Assembly: GCA_964584805.1 (NCBI GenBank)
Contig: CAZPAY010000002.1
Location: 1-64,000 of the forward strand
Direction: 5' to 3'
Length of the DNA stretch: 64,000 nucleotides
Source: JABHIE01 sp964584805
Lineage (GTDB): Bacteria; Planctomycetota; UBA1135
This document shows positions 1 through 7,393 of this stretch, one piece after another; the stretch's first letter is position 1, and each line of letters starts with the position of its first letter. Made by a program: the position numbers and the translations under genes. The notes under the pieces were generated by a model. The model was not told the DNA's origin and searched no databases. It was given only the letters and a program-made list of their open reading frames with translations.

Positions 1-994
1 TTTCGAGGTCTTCAGCCTGGAACCACTCGACCAAAATCGTGTTGTAGTCAACCCAACTCGACTTGAATTTGCCCATGTTGCGGATGTCGTCGAAACGGAA
101 TACGGGTCGCTCTGTGTCTGGGATTTCGAGCGCACCATTGTTAGCCCAGTCAATGACGGCGTATTCCATCAGGTCTAAGGTGTTGGTGCCAAGGTAGGCA
201 ATGTGATGACTCTTGGAAAAGTACATACCCCTTTGCATTTTGTACCAAGTGGCCGGTCCATCAAAAGCAGTGATGAAAGAGTCGGGCTCTTGGCGCTCTT
301 TGTCGCCATTGCCTACCATGACATCTTCCCAGGTTTCGAAACTGCTGGTATTTGTACTGCTAGCGTTGTGGCAGTCTAGGCATGACCTACCGTTAATGTC
401 GAGCATGTCTAGACCGGTTTTCGGATTGACGCCATACCACATAGGCTCAATATCCGTAGCGTAATCAATCGGGTTGTCGAGATCGTAAGGCGCTGGGGTG
501 CGAGCGCTGGCTACATTTGAAACAGAGGCGAGTTGGCCGTGAGCGTTTTCAGCCTCAATTCGGTAATAGATTGTGCGCTCGATTGGGAATTCTTCCGTGA
601 TGTCGCCATCGCCGTCGAGGTCTTCTGTATCAATGGCGTATGGCCGTGGAAGATCACTATCTACATATGAAGTTTCACCAGGGTTGGATGTGTAGAAAGG
701 GGTGCCTTCCCTCGCATTTTCTGCACTGTCGAAGCTGCGGTAGATGTGGTAAATCATCGTGCGTGCGCCCGAGCCATCTTGCTCGGTGGCGGCTGGCCAC
801 GAAAGAGCAACTTCTGTCGGACTGAGTGCGTCTGCTGTGCCGATACCTTCGAAAATCAGGGCATTGCCAGTGGCGGCACCCGATGCGCCAGCAGTGGTTG
901 AGCCAGCAGTGCTTGCTGGTTCATCAGATGGGAAGCAGGCCGCCATAGGTAGGGCGACGAGAATCAGCGAGAGGTTGCGTAGGGCAGGATGCAT
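1..994 (-). CDS. Secreted lipoprotein with FN3-like domain and one c-type heme motif (3' end outside window)
   Basis: Reading the minus strand from the ATG at 992-994 gives a frame with no stop down to base 1, so the C-terminus lies outside the window and at least 331 residues are present. The N-terminus is a short hydrophobic signal ending in a lipobox (ALPMAAC), which predicts a lipid-anchored protein. A low-complexity Ser/Thr/Ala/Gly linker follows. Next comes a segment resembling a fibronectin type III domain, with a calcium-loop-like DLDGDGD stretch. A CLDCH motif then suggests one covalently bound heme c, roughly at residue 215. No enzyme family is recognised. A role in extracytoplasmic electron transfer or surface binding is only inferred from the heme motif and FN3 fold. 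The gene diverges from the GHMP kinase gene, with about 155 bp between the starts. Confidence 0.8.
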   Translation of the reverse strand, partial: MHPALRNLSLILVALPMAACFPSDEPASTAGSTTAGASGAATGNALIFEGIGTADALSPTEVALSWPAATEQDGSGARTMIYHIYRSFDSAENAREGTPFYTSNPGETSYVDSDLPRPYAIDTEDLDGDGDITEEFPIERTIYYRIEAENAHGQLASVSNVASARTPAPYDLDNPIDYATDIEPMWYGVNPKTGLDMLDINGRSCLDCHNASSTNTSSFETWEDVMVGNGDKERQEPDSFITAFDGPATWYKMQRGMYFSKSHHIAYLGTNTLDLMEYAVIDWANNGALEIPDTERPVFRFDDIRNMGKFKSSWVDYNTILVEWFQAEDLE

Positions 995-1150
995 GATTTA
1001 TTTAGAGTCTAGGTGCCGAAAACAAGGGGGAATGTCCGACAGCATCTGAATCATACCCTATGTTTCTCGGATTGGTGGGTTGCGTTTTTTGTGCGGCTAC
1101 GGCATAAATAGGGGCAGAACCCGAGTTTTTGGGTTTTTTGAGGAAAAAAC

Positions 1151-2632
1151 ATGCCCCTTTCGCTCTCCGCACCCCTACTTCCTTTTGGAAACCTCCTTAA
1201 ATCTTCCGCTGACGATTTGTTGCAAGTCGATGCCCCACTATGGGTTACGCGCGCCCCTGGCTGCCTAGATGCCGTTGGTGGGCCCGGTGAGCCGTTCGGT
1301 TCGGCATCCATTACGGTGGCGACAACTCGTGCCGTATATTCGGCAATTCAAAACCGTGAAGACGATAAAATTTTTATTCGTTTTATGAGGCCTGCCTCCC
1401 ACGGCGGTGATCAAGAGTGGTCGGGCATTCTTTCGGATATTTACACCAAAAAAGGCCCACCTCGTAGCTTGGCCGTCCTCCGCGATATGTTTGAGGCCGC
1501 TGATGCTCCTTGGATGATGAAGATGATGGCCACGATGATTGGTCTTCGGCGCACCCACCAGCTCAACACGCCTAAAGTGGGGTTTGTTTTGATTGTGTGG
1601 GATAATTTGCCCGACATCCCTGGTATGGGTGGCCGCGAGGCGGTTTCGGTCTCGACTGCGATGGCATTCAAGGCATCTACAGGTCTTGATATTAAGCGGG
1701 TTGATGGCATCCGTGTCGCGCGCGCGGTGAGTTACGGGGAGAAAGAAGTTTTTGGCACGCCTTTGCCTATGACGAAAACTCTGACCTGCGCTTTGGCTCA
1801 GCCTGGCACAGTGTTGCATATCGAGCATGGCCTTGATCCAAAGATGCATTGGGTGCCCTTGCCGGACCAGAGTCAGATGGTTGCGGTTGACACGGGCTTT
1901 GGCGTAGTCGTTCCAGAGAGTGATCGCCTCGCTTCCTTGGCTGGTGCCGCGATGGGGCTTGAGCATTTGAATAAAGCGCTTAAAGCTGACAAAGAAGATG
2001 AGGTCGGCGGTTGGGGCATGATTGTTCCAAGTAAGTTTGAGGGCGGTTTGCGAAACCATGTCCCAACGAAAGAAAGCGGCAAAGAGTGGCTTAAGAAATT
2101 TCCAAAAGTTGATGAAGCCGTGCGCGACCTAGTTGACGCCGAACACGGTTATCGCGAGCGTGCTTTAAGTGAGCATCAATGCCGTGAGGCAGGGCGGGCG
2201 AGGCGCTTGGTGGCGCATTTCAGTGAGCACGCTCGCACTAAGCGCGAAGAATTGCTTGCCGAGTCAGGCCGCGTTTTGAATAGCTCGCACCGATCGTTGC
2301 GCGAGAAGTGTTCCATTACCCATGATGGTGTTGCAGCTTTTCAGAAAAAGATAACCGATGTTGGCCGCAAGGGTGGGTTGTTTGGTTCTCGCATGGCTGA
2401 GGCTGGCGAGTCGTCGGTTGTGCTCGTTTTTGCACACGCAACGGGCCCACTCCGGGTGCGCGAGTTGGCCGCCGAGTATGCAAAAGAAGCTGGCACGCGT
2501 TGTCAGGTTTTCCCATGCAACGGCCAAGGCGGCGTGCTGTCAGGCTGGTGGGAGGGCATACTTGAGCCCCCAGCCCCACCGGAAAAGGTTGAGGGCGACG
2601 ACGCGGCCGCAGCAAACAAGGCAGGCGCTTAA
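1151..2632 (+). CDS. Diverged GHMP-superfamily kinase (galactokinase/arabinokinase-like)
   Basis: This 493-residue protein has the architecture of galactokinase-type GHMP kinases. Near residues 33-45 is an APGCLDAVGGPGEPFG stretch, at the place of the usual substrate motif (APGRVNLIGEH). Near residues 160-175 is PGMGGREAVSVSTAMA, at the position of the ATP-binding PxGxGLSSSAA motif. A C-terminal GGLFGSRMAEAG resembles motif 3. These assignments come from pattern and order. The motifs are clearly degenerate: the second loop lacks the GLSSS core. The substrate is therefore unknown and activity is uncertain. The chosen ATG is the first in the frame and gives the conserved N-terminal motif. The final ~20 residues are Pro/Ala-rich. 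The gene runs 18 bp ahead of the AlkA-type glycosylase on the same strand. Confidence 0.6.
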   Translation: MPLSLSAPLLPFGNLLKSSADDLLQVDAPLWVTRAPGCLDAVGGPGEPFGSASITVATTRAVYSAIQNREDDKIFIRFMRPASHGGDQEWSGILSDIYTKKGPPRSLAVLRDMFEAADAPWMMKMMATMIGLRRTHQLNTPKVGFVLIVWDNLPDIPGMGGREAVSVSTAMAFKASTGLDIKRVDGIRVARAVSYGEKEVFGTPLPMTKTLTCALAQPGTVLHIEHGLDPKMHWVPLPDQSQMVAVDTGFGVVVPESDRLASLAGAAMGLEHLNKALKADKEDEVGGWGMIVPSKFEGGLRNHVPTKESGKEWLKKFPKVDEAVRDLVDAEHGYRERALSEHQCREAGRARRLVAHFSEHARTKREELLAESGRVLNSSHRSLREKCSITHDGVAAFQKKITDVGRKGGLFGSRMAEAGESSVVLVFAHATGPLRVRELAAEYAKEAGTRCQVFPCNGQGGVLSGWWEGILEPPAPPEKVEGDDAAAANKAGA

Positions 2633-2650
2633 TTTCTCGGGCAGTTACCT

Positions 2651-3289
2651 TTGCCACGAGCTACACCCGTTGAGTTACGAGCTTTAGCCCGCCGGGACGC
2701 TGCCTTGGGCGCGGTCATGAAACGCATGGGCCCAAGCCCGGTGTTTCCATTGCCTGCCCAGCGCCGGATGTCGACCTTTGCCTATCTTGCCCGCTCGATT
2801 GTGTATCAGCAGTTGGCCGGCAAGGCTGCCGCGACGATTTTTGGCCGCGTATGTGCATTGTCTCCACGAGCGAGTTTCCTAACGCCCACTGAGTTGCTGG
2901 AGTTAAGCGATGAGGCTTTGCGCGGCGCGGGATTGTCGCGTGCCAAGTTGGCGGCTTTACGCGATTTGGCCGAGCGCGTGTTAGATGGTCGATTGATAAC
3001 ACGAGGGCTTTCGCGTATGAGCGATGACGCAGTAATCGAGCGGTTGGTTGCCGTCCGCGGGATTGGTCCTTGGACCGCTCAAATGTTTTTGATGTTCAAG
3101 CTAGGGCGGCTCGATGTATTTCCCATTGCCGACTTGGGGGTGCAAGAAGGTTTGCGAATATTAGACGGCCTAAAAAAGCGCCCCACTGCCAAAGAACTTG
3201 AGCAGCGGGGCGCCGTTTGGTCACCTCTTGCCAGCGTGGCCTCATGGTATATGTGGCGCCTTGCTGACGAAGCGAAAGAGAGAACTTAA
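2651..3289 (+). CDS. alkA: DNA-3-methyladenine glycosylase II (AlkA-type, HhH-GPD)
   Basis: Base-excision-repair glycosylase that removes alkylated bases from DNA. The 212-residue protein lacks the N-terminal domain of E. coli AlkA and matches the shorter core form common in bacteria. A helix-hairpin-helix is visible near residues 132-150 (LVAVRGIGPWTAQMFL). The catalytic aspartate is Asp161 in FPIADLG. The start is a TTG at 2651. The next in-frame ATG (2717) would remove the ALARRDAALGAV segment normally present in the family, so TTG is preferred although no strong ribosome site is seen. The 3' end overlaps the convergent acyl-CoA dehydrogenase gene by 4 bp. Confidence 0.88.
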   Translation: MPRATPVELRALARRDAALGAVMKRMGPSPVFPLPAQRRMSTFAYLARSIVYQQLAGKAAATIFGRVCALSPRASFLTPTELLELSDEALRGAGLSRAKLAALRDLAERVLDGRLITRGLSRMSDDAVIERLVAVRGIGPWTAQMFLMFKLGRLDVFPIADLGVQEGLRILDGLKKRPTAKELEQRGAVWSPLASVASWYMWRLADEAKERT

Positions 3290-4524
3290 GCGTTCAGGAT
3301 GTCATATTCCGCGCCGAAGGTCTTTTGCTCTTCGTCAGGAATCATGGCGTTGAGGTGATCGAAATCACGCGCACTCTTGACCATGTTGCGGGCGACAACC
3401 ATGCGCTGCACTTCGTTGGTGCCTTCGTAGATTTGCAAAATCTTGGCATCGCGATAGAACTTGGCAATGGGGTAATCTTCCATGAAACCATAGCCACCGA
3501 AAACTTGGACGGCATTGGTTGCTACCTCAACGGCTACATCAGTCGCATAGCACTTGGCCATTGCAGCGAGCTTGTTAACCGCTTTCATGTCGCCTTGGTC
3601 AGCAGCAGCTGCGCATGCGTGCACGAGCCAACGAGCGGCCTCGGTTTTCATGGCCATGTCGGCCAACATTTTTTGCACCATCTGAAAACTACTGATGGGC
3701 TTTTGGAATTGACGACGGCGTGTGGCATATGTGGTGGCCAATTCAAGAGCACCAGCCGCTGTGCCAACGGCTTGAGCTGCAACACCTGGGCGCGCAAAAT
3801 CAAGCGTCATCATGGCGTGCTTGAAACCCAGGCCGACTTTGCCGCCCAAAAGGCGATCTTCGCCTAGATGGACGCCATCGAAAACGGTTTCGTTTACGGG
3901 AACGGAACGGATACCCATCTTGTCTTCGACCTTGCCGATGGAAAAGCCAGCGTCGGTGTTTTCGACGATAAAGCCCGACAAACGGCGCGAGCGTGACTCG
4001 GCATCAGTCACGGCAAAAACCGTGATGATGGTGGCGCGAGAACCGTTGGTCGTCCACTTTTTTTCGCCGTGAATTTTGAAAGTGCCGTCGCCCTGGTCGA
4101 TGGCGCGTACGGATAAGCCGCCTGCGTCTGAACCGGCAAATTTTTCACTCAAACCAAAGGCGCAAGCGGCCTTACCGCTCGCCACGAGAGGAAGGTACTT
4201 GGCTTTTTGCTCGTGCGTGCCACCCAAAACGATGGGTAGCGAGCCGAGAGCGTTAACCGCAAAAGCCACACCAAACGCTGGGTCAACTTTTGAAAACTCC
4301 TCGACGCAAAGTGCGAGAGCGGCAATGCCGTCGTTGCACCCACCGTATTCTTCGGGGATCCAGATGCCAAGCATGCCGGATTCGGCGGCGGCCGTAAAGG
4401 CAGCCTCGTTAAAAGAGTGCTCTTTATCGTGCTTGGCCGCATTGGGCATGAGGTGGTTGATGGCGATCTCTTTAGCCTTGGCTTGCCAAGCGAGCTGCGC
4501 CTCTGTGAAGGTAATGTTATGCAT
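3286..4524 (-). CDS. Acyl-CoA dehydrogenase
   Basis: FAD-dependent alpha,beta-dehydrogenation of an acyl-CoA, passing electrons to electron-transfer flavoprotein. The 412-residue length and order of N-terminal helical, beta-barrel and C-terminal helical domains fit the family. FGLSEKFAGSDAG is the FAD/substrate loop, GEKKWTTNG lies in the middle domain, and IYEGTNEVQ near the C-terminus carries the likely catalytic base Glu367. Chain-length preference cannot be read from the sequence. Short or branched substrates would fit the 2-oxoacid dehydrogenase cluster elsewhere in the window, but this is only inference. It stands alone, with the LpoB operon ending 47 bp upstream on the same strand. Confidence 0.92.
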   Translation of the reverse strand: MHNITFTEAQLAWQAKAKEIAINHLMPNAAKHDKEHSFNEAAFTAAAESGMLGIWIPEEYGGCNDGIAALALCVEEFSKVDPAFGVAFAVNALGSLPIVLGGTHEQKAKYLPLVASGKAACAFGLSEKFAGSDAGGLSVRAIDQGDGTFKIHGEKKWTTNGSRATIITVFAVTDAESRSRRLSGFIVENTDAGFSIGKVEDKMGIRSVPVNETVFDGVHLGEDRLLGGKVGLGFKHAMMTLDFARPGVAAQAVGTAAGALELATTYATRRRQFQKPISSFQMVQKMLADMAMKTEAARWLVHACAAAADQGDMKAVNKLAAMAKCYATDVAVEVATNAVQVFGGYGFMEDYPIAKFYRDAKILQIYEGTNEVQRMVVARNMVKSARDFDHLNAMIPDEEQKTFGAEYDILNA

Positions 4525-4571
4525 GTTCCGTGGAGGAAGGGATTGTTGGGGGGAAGGGATTGGGCGAGAGT

Positions 4572-5150
4572 TTACCAGCCGAAGAGTGACTTCTCTTCAC
4601 GCTTAGAAATGCGTGCTTCATCCGCCCAAACGAGCTCGCGCGTTTGGACATTGACTGCATTCATCGTGAACTTCAGCCAACTTGATTTAGTGTCACCGGC
4701 AGATTTACGAATCTCAGTAAAACGGCCGTAAAAAACATATTCTGCGCCGAGTTGTTTACCTAATTCCACAGCAGTAGCCTGGTCAACGGCGCCGCTCGCC
4801 TGGTAATCCGTTTCTTTGGAGAGTTCGGCAATGCCTTGGTCGCCAGCCAGCACGCGAAACTTGCCGGACTGCAACAGTGCGGTGCGGATTGTGTCGGTAA
4901 TGTTGACGGTGTCAAGGTGTTGCTCGGTACGATTCTGAACACCACCAAAAACGATTTGTGGTTTTTCGCCACCCCAAGCGCCCGAGCCAAGGAATGACTG
5001 AGTCATCTCAGCTGCGATGGTTTCAAGGTCACCATAGCCAAAATCAGAGTTGATTGTTTCGCCCTGCTCAGGGTCTTCGTAAGTAACTTTTGTAGAGCAT
5101 GAAGCTGCGAGTACAGCTGTCAAGGCAAGAAGGATTAGGGAGTTTTTCAT
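4572..5150 (-). CDS. lpoB: LpoB-like penicillin-binding-protein activator lipoprotein
   Basis: Outer-membrane lipoprotein of the LpoB family, which in enterobacteria activates the bifunctional peptidoglycan synthase PBP1B. It has a Lys-containing signal peptide and a lipobox (LAASC), followed by a short acidic linker. The globular domain contains FGGVQNRTEQHLDT, DTIRTALLQSGKFRV and LGAEYVFYGRFTEI, in the order seen in LpoB proteins. At 192 residues it is a typical size. It is the last gene of a four-gene lipoprotein operon with two YcfL-like genes and a COG3014-type gene, spacing 15-25 bp. This matches the ycfL-lpoB linkage known in other bacteria. Whether PBP1B is the partner here is inferred. 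Confidence 0.82.
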   Translation of the reverse strand: MKNSLILLALTAVLAASCSTKVTYEDPEQGETINSDFGYGDLETIAAEMTQSFLGSGAWGGEKPQIVFGGVQNRTEQHLDTVNITDTIRTALLQSGKFRVLAGDQGIAELSKETDYQASGAVDQATAVELGKQLGAEYVFYGRFTEIRKSAGDTKSSWLKFTMNAVNVQTRELVWADEARISKREEKSLFGW

Positions 5151-5165
5151 GATGGATTCTCGCGT

Positions 5166-5597
5166 TTAGCGCCGAGCAGTATTGTGGTGAATTTCAGCAG
5201 TGAATTTCAAGGCAAGTGATGAGGGTGAGGTAAAAGTAAAAGTACGCGATTCGTCAGAACGCAAGACAATTTCTTGCTCAGGCTTGGGGCCGGATGCTGC
5301 GCGCAATTGCATGCCGTCGGCATCACGCCAAGACCAGGTGATGCGCAGTCGCATAGGTTCCTTTTCGTCGTTGGTCAAAACAAACTGCGAAGTCACGCGA
5401 CCGCGCTTGTTGCGGCCGATCACATCGTCAACTTCGAGATCTTCTTCGATGTAGGAGTGAACTTCGACTTCGATATCGCCCGTGCCATGGAGGATGTCGT
5501 CGGCTTCGTAGATGTCGGGGCCACTGCAAGCTGTAGTAGCAAAGAGCATGGCAATGACCGAGCAGGCGCCAGCAAGGGTTGTTGAGGGAAAACGCAT
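5166..5597 (-). CDS. YcfL-family (DUF1425) lipoprotein
   Basis: A 143-residue lipoprotein with a signal peptide ending in a TTAC lipobox. The rest is a compact beta-rich domain typical of YcfL, including RVTSQFVLTNDEKEPMRLRI and TWSWRDADGMQ. YcfL neighbours lpoB in E. coli, and the same order is seen here with 15 bp between genes. Its molecular job is not established; a supporting role for LpoB or envelope maintenance is inferred from linkage alone. It is separated by 2 bp from a second YcfL-like gene upstream, so the pair probably arose by tandem duplication followed by strong divergence. Confidence 0.75.
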   Translation of the reverse strand: MRFPSTTLAGACSVIAMLFATTACSGPDIYEADDILHGTGDIEVEVHSYIEEDLEVDDVIGRNKRGRVTSQFVLTNDEKEPMRLRITWSWRDADGMQLRAASGPKPEQEIVLRSDESRTFTFTSPSSLALKFTAEIHHNTARR

Positions 5598-5599
5598 GA

Positions 5600-5995
5600 T
5601 TAGCGCCCCAATGTTTTGCGTTTACGGACCTCAATGCGGCAAGTCACGCCAGCCATTGATGGGGCGATACTGCGCACCGGCGTGGGCGCGTAGGCATTCA
5701 TGTGCACAATGCGCCAGGCGCGTGTGACATCTTTGATTTCCATGCCTTGGTCGTCAAACCAGCGGGCGCGCCACTCGACGGTGAGATCTTCTTGCTTGGT
5801 GGTGAGCTCGACTTGATAAACCGCAAGGTCGTCATCATCAAAAAAGACACGGCCATTTTCGCGGGTGATGAGGTCGTCGATGTCGGCGCCGGCCCAAGTT
5901 GTGGTGCCAAAAAGCGCGCCGTTTTCGGCTTCATAGCTGCTGCAAGCGCCAAGAGCGACAAGCAGAGTGAGGGCGGTGAGTCGGATGATTTTCAT
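5600..5995 (-). CDS. Second YcfL-like lipoprotein
   Basis: A 131-residue predicted lipoprotein with signal peptide and lipobox (LGAC). The segment LAVYQVELTTKQEDLTVEWRA followed by WFDDQGMEIKDVTRAWR has the same pattern as the YcfL protein encoded next to it: a beta-strand, a hydrophilic turn, then W-R/F-D-G-M. This is the basis for the family call, which is less certain than for the neighbour. It sits between the COG3014-type gene and the other YcfL gene in one minus-strand operon. No catalytic residues are evident. Confidence 0.6.
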   Translation of the reverse strand: MKIIRLTALTLLVALGACSSYEAENGALFGTTTWAGADIDDLITRENGRVFFDDDDLAVYQVELTTKQEDLTVEWRARWFDDQGMEIKDVTRAWRIVHMNAYAPTPVRSIAPSMAGVTCRIEVRKRKTLGR

Positions 5996-6020
5996 GGGGT
6001 GAGTTTAAACGCGTTGAGGG

Positions 6021-7334
6021 CTAAAGTTGGACTTTCGTGGGCGGCGCTGATGTCGGCGTAAGCGAGTACATGTTTTTGCCAATTGTGCGCACGCCCAGCA
6101 AAACAGGCTCGCCTGGCTTGCACGCATACGAGCCAAGGTTCAGCTCGTTGCCTTTATTGTCGCGCACCGCAAAATGGTGCTGGCCGGGCTCGACCATGAC
6201 TCGAGCGATATAAATCTCTTGAGGTAGGGAAGTCCAACTGCGGCAGTCGGTGCGCTCGGTTTCGCCGAGTAAAAAACTTGTGGCAATTCCTGCAAGCAGG
6301 CCAGCCGTTTCGCCTTGTTCTTTTCGGACGGCCTCGGCTACGGCCTCAATGGCAATGGATTTAATTACAGATCGTGCAAGCCCTTTGACAATCATCCACT
6401 CAAGCCGGTCTTCAAGGTTGCGTTGCCCGAGGCGCATGACTTCCTGTAAAAGAAAAGTGCGTGCCTTGCCTTTGCCGTCGACAATTAGCCCAACTTTGCG
6501 CGGGCCACCATGGGGAGCCTCAGAAAGCAGTGGCAGCGCAAAAGTGCCAAAGCCCGATTCGAGCTGATAACGGACAGTTTCCTCGCGTTTTTCCGGCATG
6601 CGGCCGCGTTCAAAAATGAGATAAACCTCGACTTTCTTTTTTGCCTCAACCGACTCAGCCGTCTGCATTTTTTGCGCATGCTCAAGGAAGTGTTTGATGG
6701 CATGATTGTCGGGTTGCGCAGCAGCAATCTTTTTGAGATCCATTTCCGCTTCGTCCCATCGACCATCTTTGCCTTGCGCAATACTCGCGATGAAGCGGGC
6801 AAAATGACTCATGCCATATTTGGTTTCATATCGCTCTTCTTCGCGGCGTTGGATTGCGTATCCACGCTTGACTTCGACCATTGCGTCGTCGAGGTTGCCT
6901 TGGCGCAAATAGTCATAGGCCATGAAACCGTGTAAGAGCGCAATTTCAAAGCCTTCGCCGTCATAGGGCAAAGTTGCGTCATTCACAGCCATCGAAAGGG
7001 CGCCTTCCGTGAGGGTGCGACCGCTGATAGTGGGTCGATCCGCAAAACCATCGAGAGCTCGCTCAGCTTCAATCCAAGCCTCGCAAGCCAACTCAGGAGC
7101 GCCGGCGAGGTGCCAAGCCATACCTTCTTCAACCAGAGCGAGTAGCTCATTGCTCGCTAAATCGCCATGCAGGTTTTGAAATTCTTCGGCGGCCCAATCA
7201 AATTCGCCGTGGTCGAGCGCATCGCGGGCGGCGAAGGACTCTTGCGGCCAAGAAGTAAAAACCGTCGAACTGCAACTTGCGGCCACCAGGGCCAACGCAG
7301 CAGGGGCGGCAAAACGGGCGAGAGAAGCGCACAT
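6021..7334 (-). CDS. COG3014-type TPR-like lipoprotein
   Basis: First gene of the lipoprotein operon, 437 residues. A signal peptide ends in a lipobox (VAASC). The first half is helical and TPR-like: LHGFMAYDYLRQGNLDDAMVEV and WDEAEMDLKKIAAAQPDNHAIKHFL look like paired helices. The second half (from about residue 230) is predicted beta-rich with a YLIFERGRMPEKRE segment and ends in a C-terminal beta domain. Proteins of this kind (COG3014) are commonly found beside lpoB/ycfL-type genes in other bacteria. Function is unknown; envelope assembly or peptidoglycan synthesis support is inferred from the neighbours. It diverges from mutS with about 60 bp between starts, so both promoters must lie in that short gap. 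Confidence 0.7.
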   Translation of the reverse strand: MCASLARFAAPAALALVAASCSSTVFTSWPQESFAARDALDHGEFDWAAEEFQNLHGDLASNELLALVEEGMAWHLAGAPELACEAWIEAERALDGFADRPTISGRTLTEGALSMAVNDATLPYDGEGFEIALLHGFMAYDYLRQGNLDDAMVEVKRGYAIQRREEERYETKYGMSHFARFIASIAQGKDGRWDEAEMDLKKIAAAQPDNHAIKHFLEHAQKMQTAESVEAKKKVEVYLIFERGRMPEKREETVRYQLESGFGTFALPLLSEAPHGGPRKVGLIVDGKGKARTFLLQEVMRLGQRNLEDRLEWMIVKGLARSVIKSIAIEAVAEAVRKEQGETAGLLAGIATSFLLGETERTDCRSWTSLPQEIYIARVMVEPGQHHFAVRDNKGNELNLGSYACKPGEPVLLGVRTIGKNMYSLTPTSAPPTKVQL

Positions 7335-7393
7335 AACGAAAGGATAACAGTCCCGTTGCGAGTGCCTGCGGACGGAGTAGAATCGGAGCTTCT

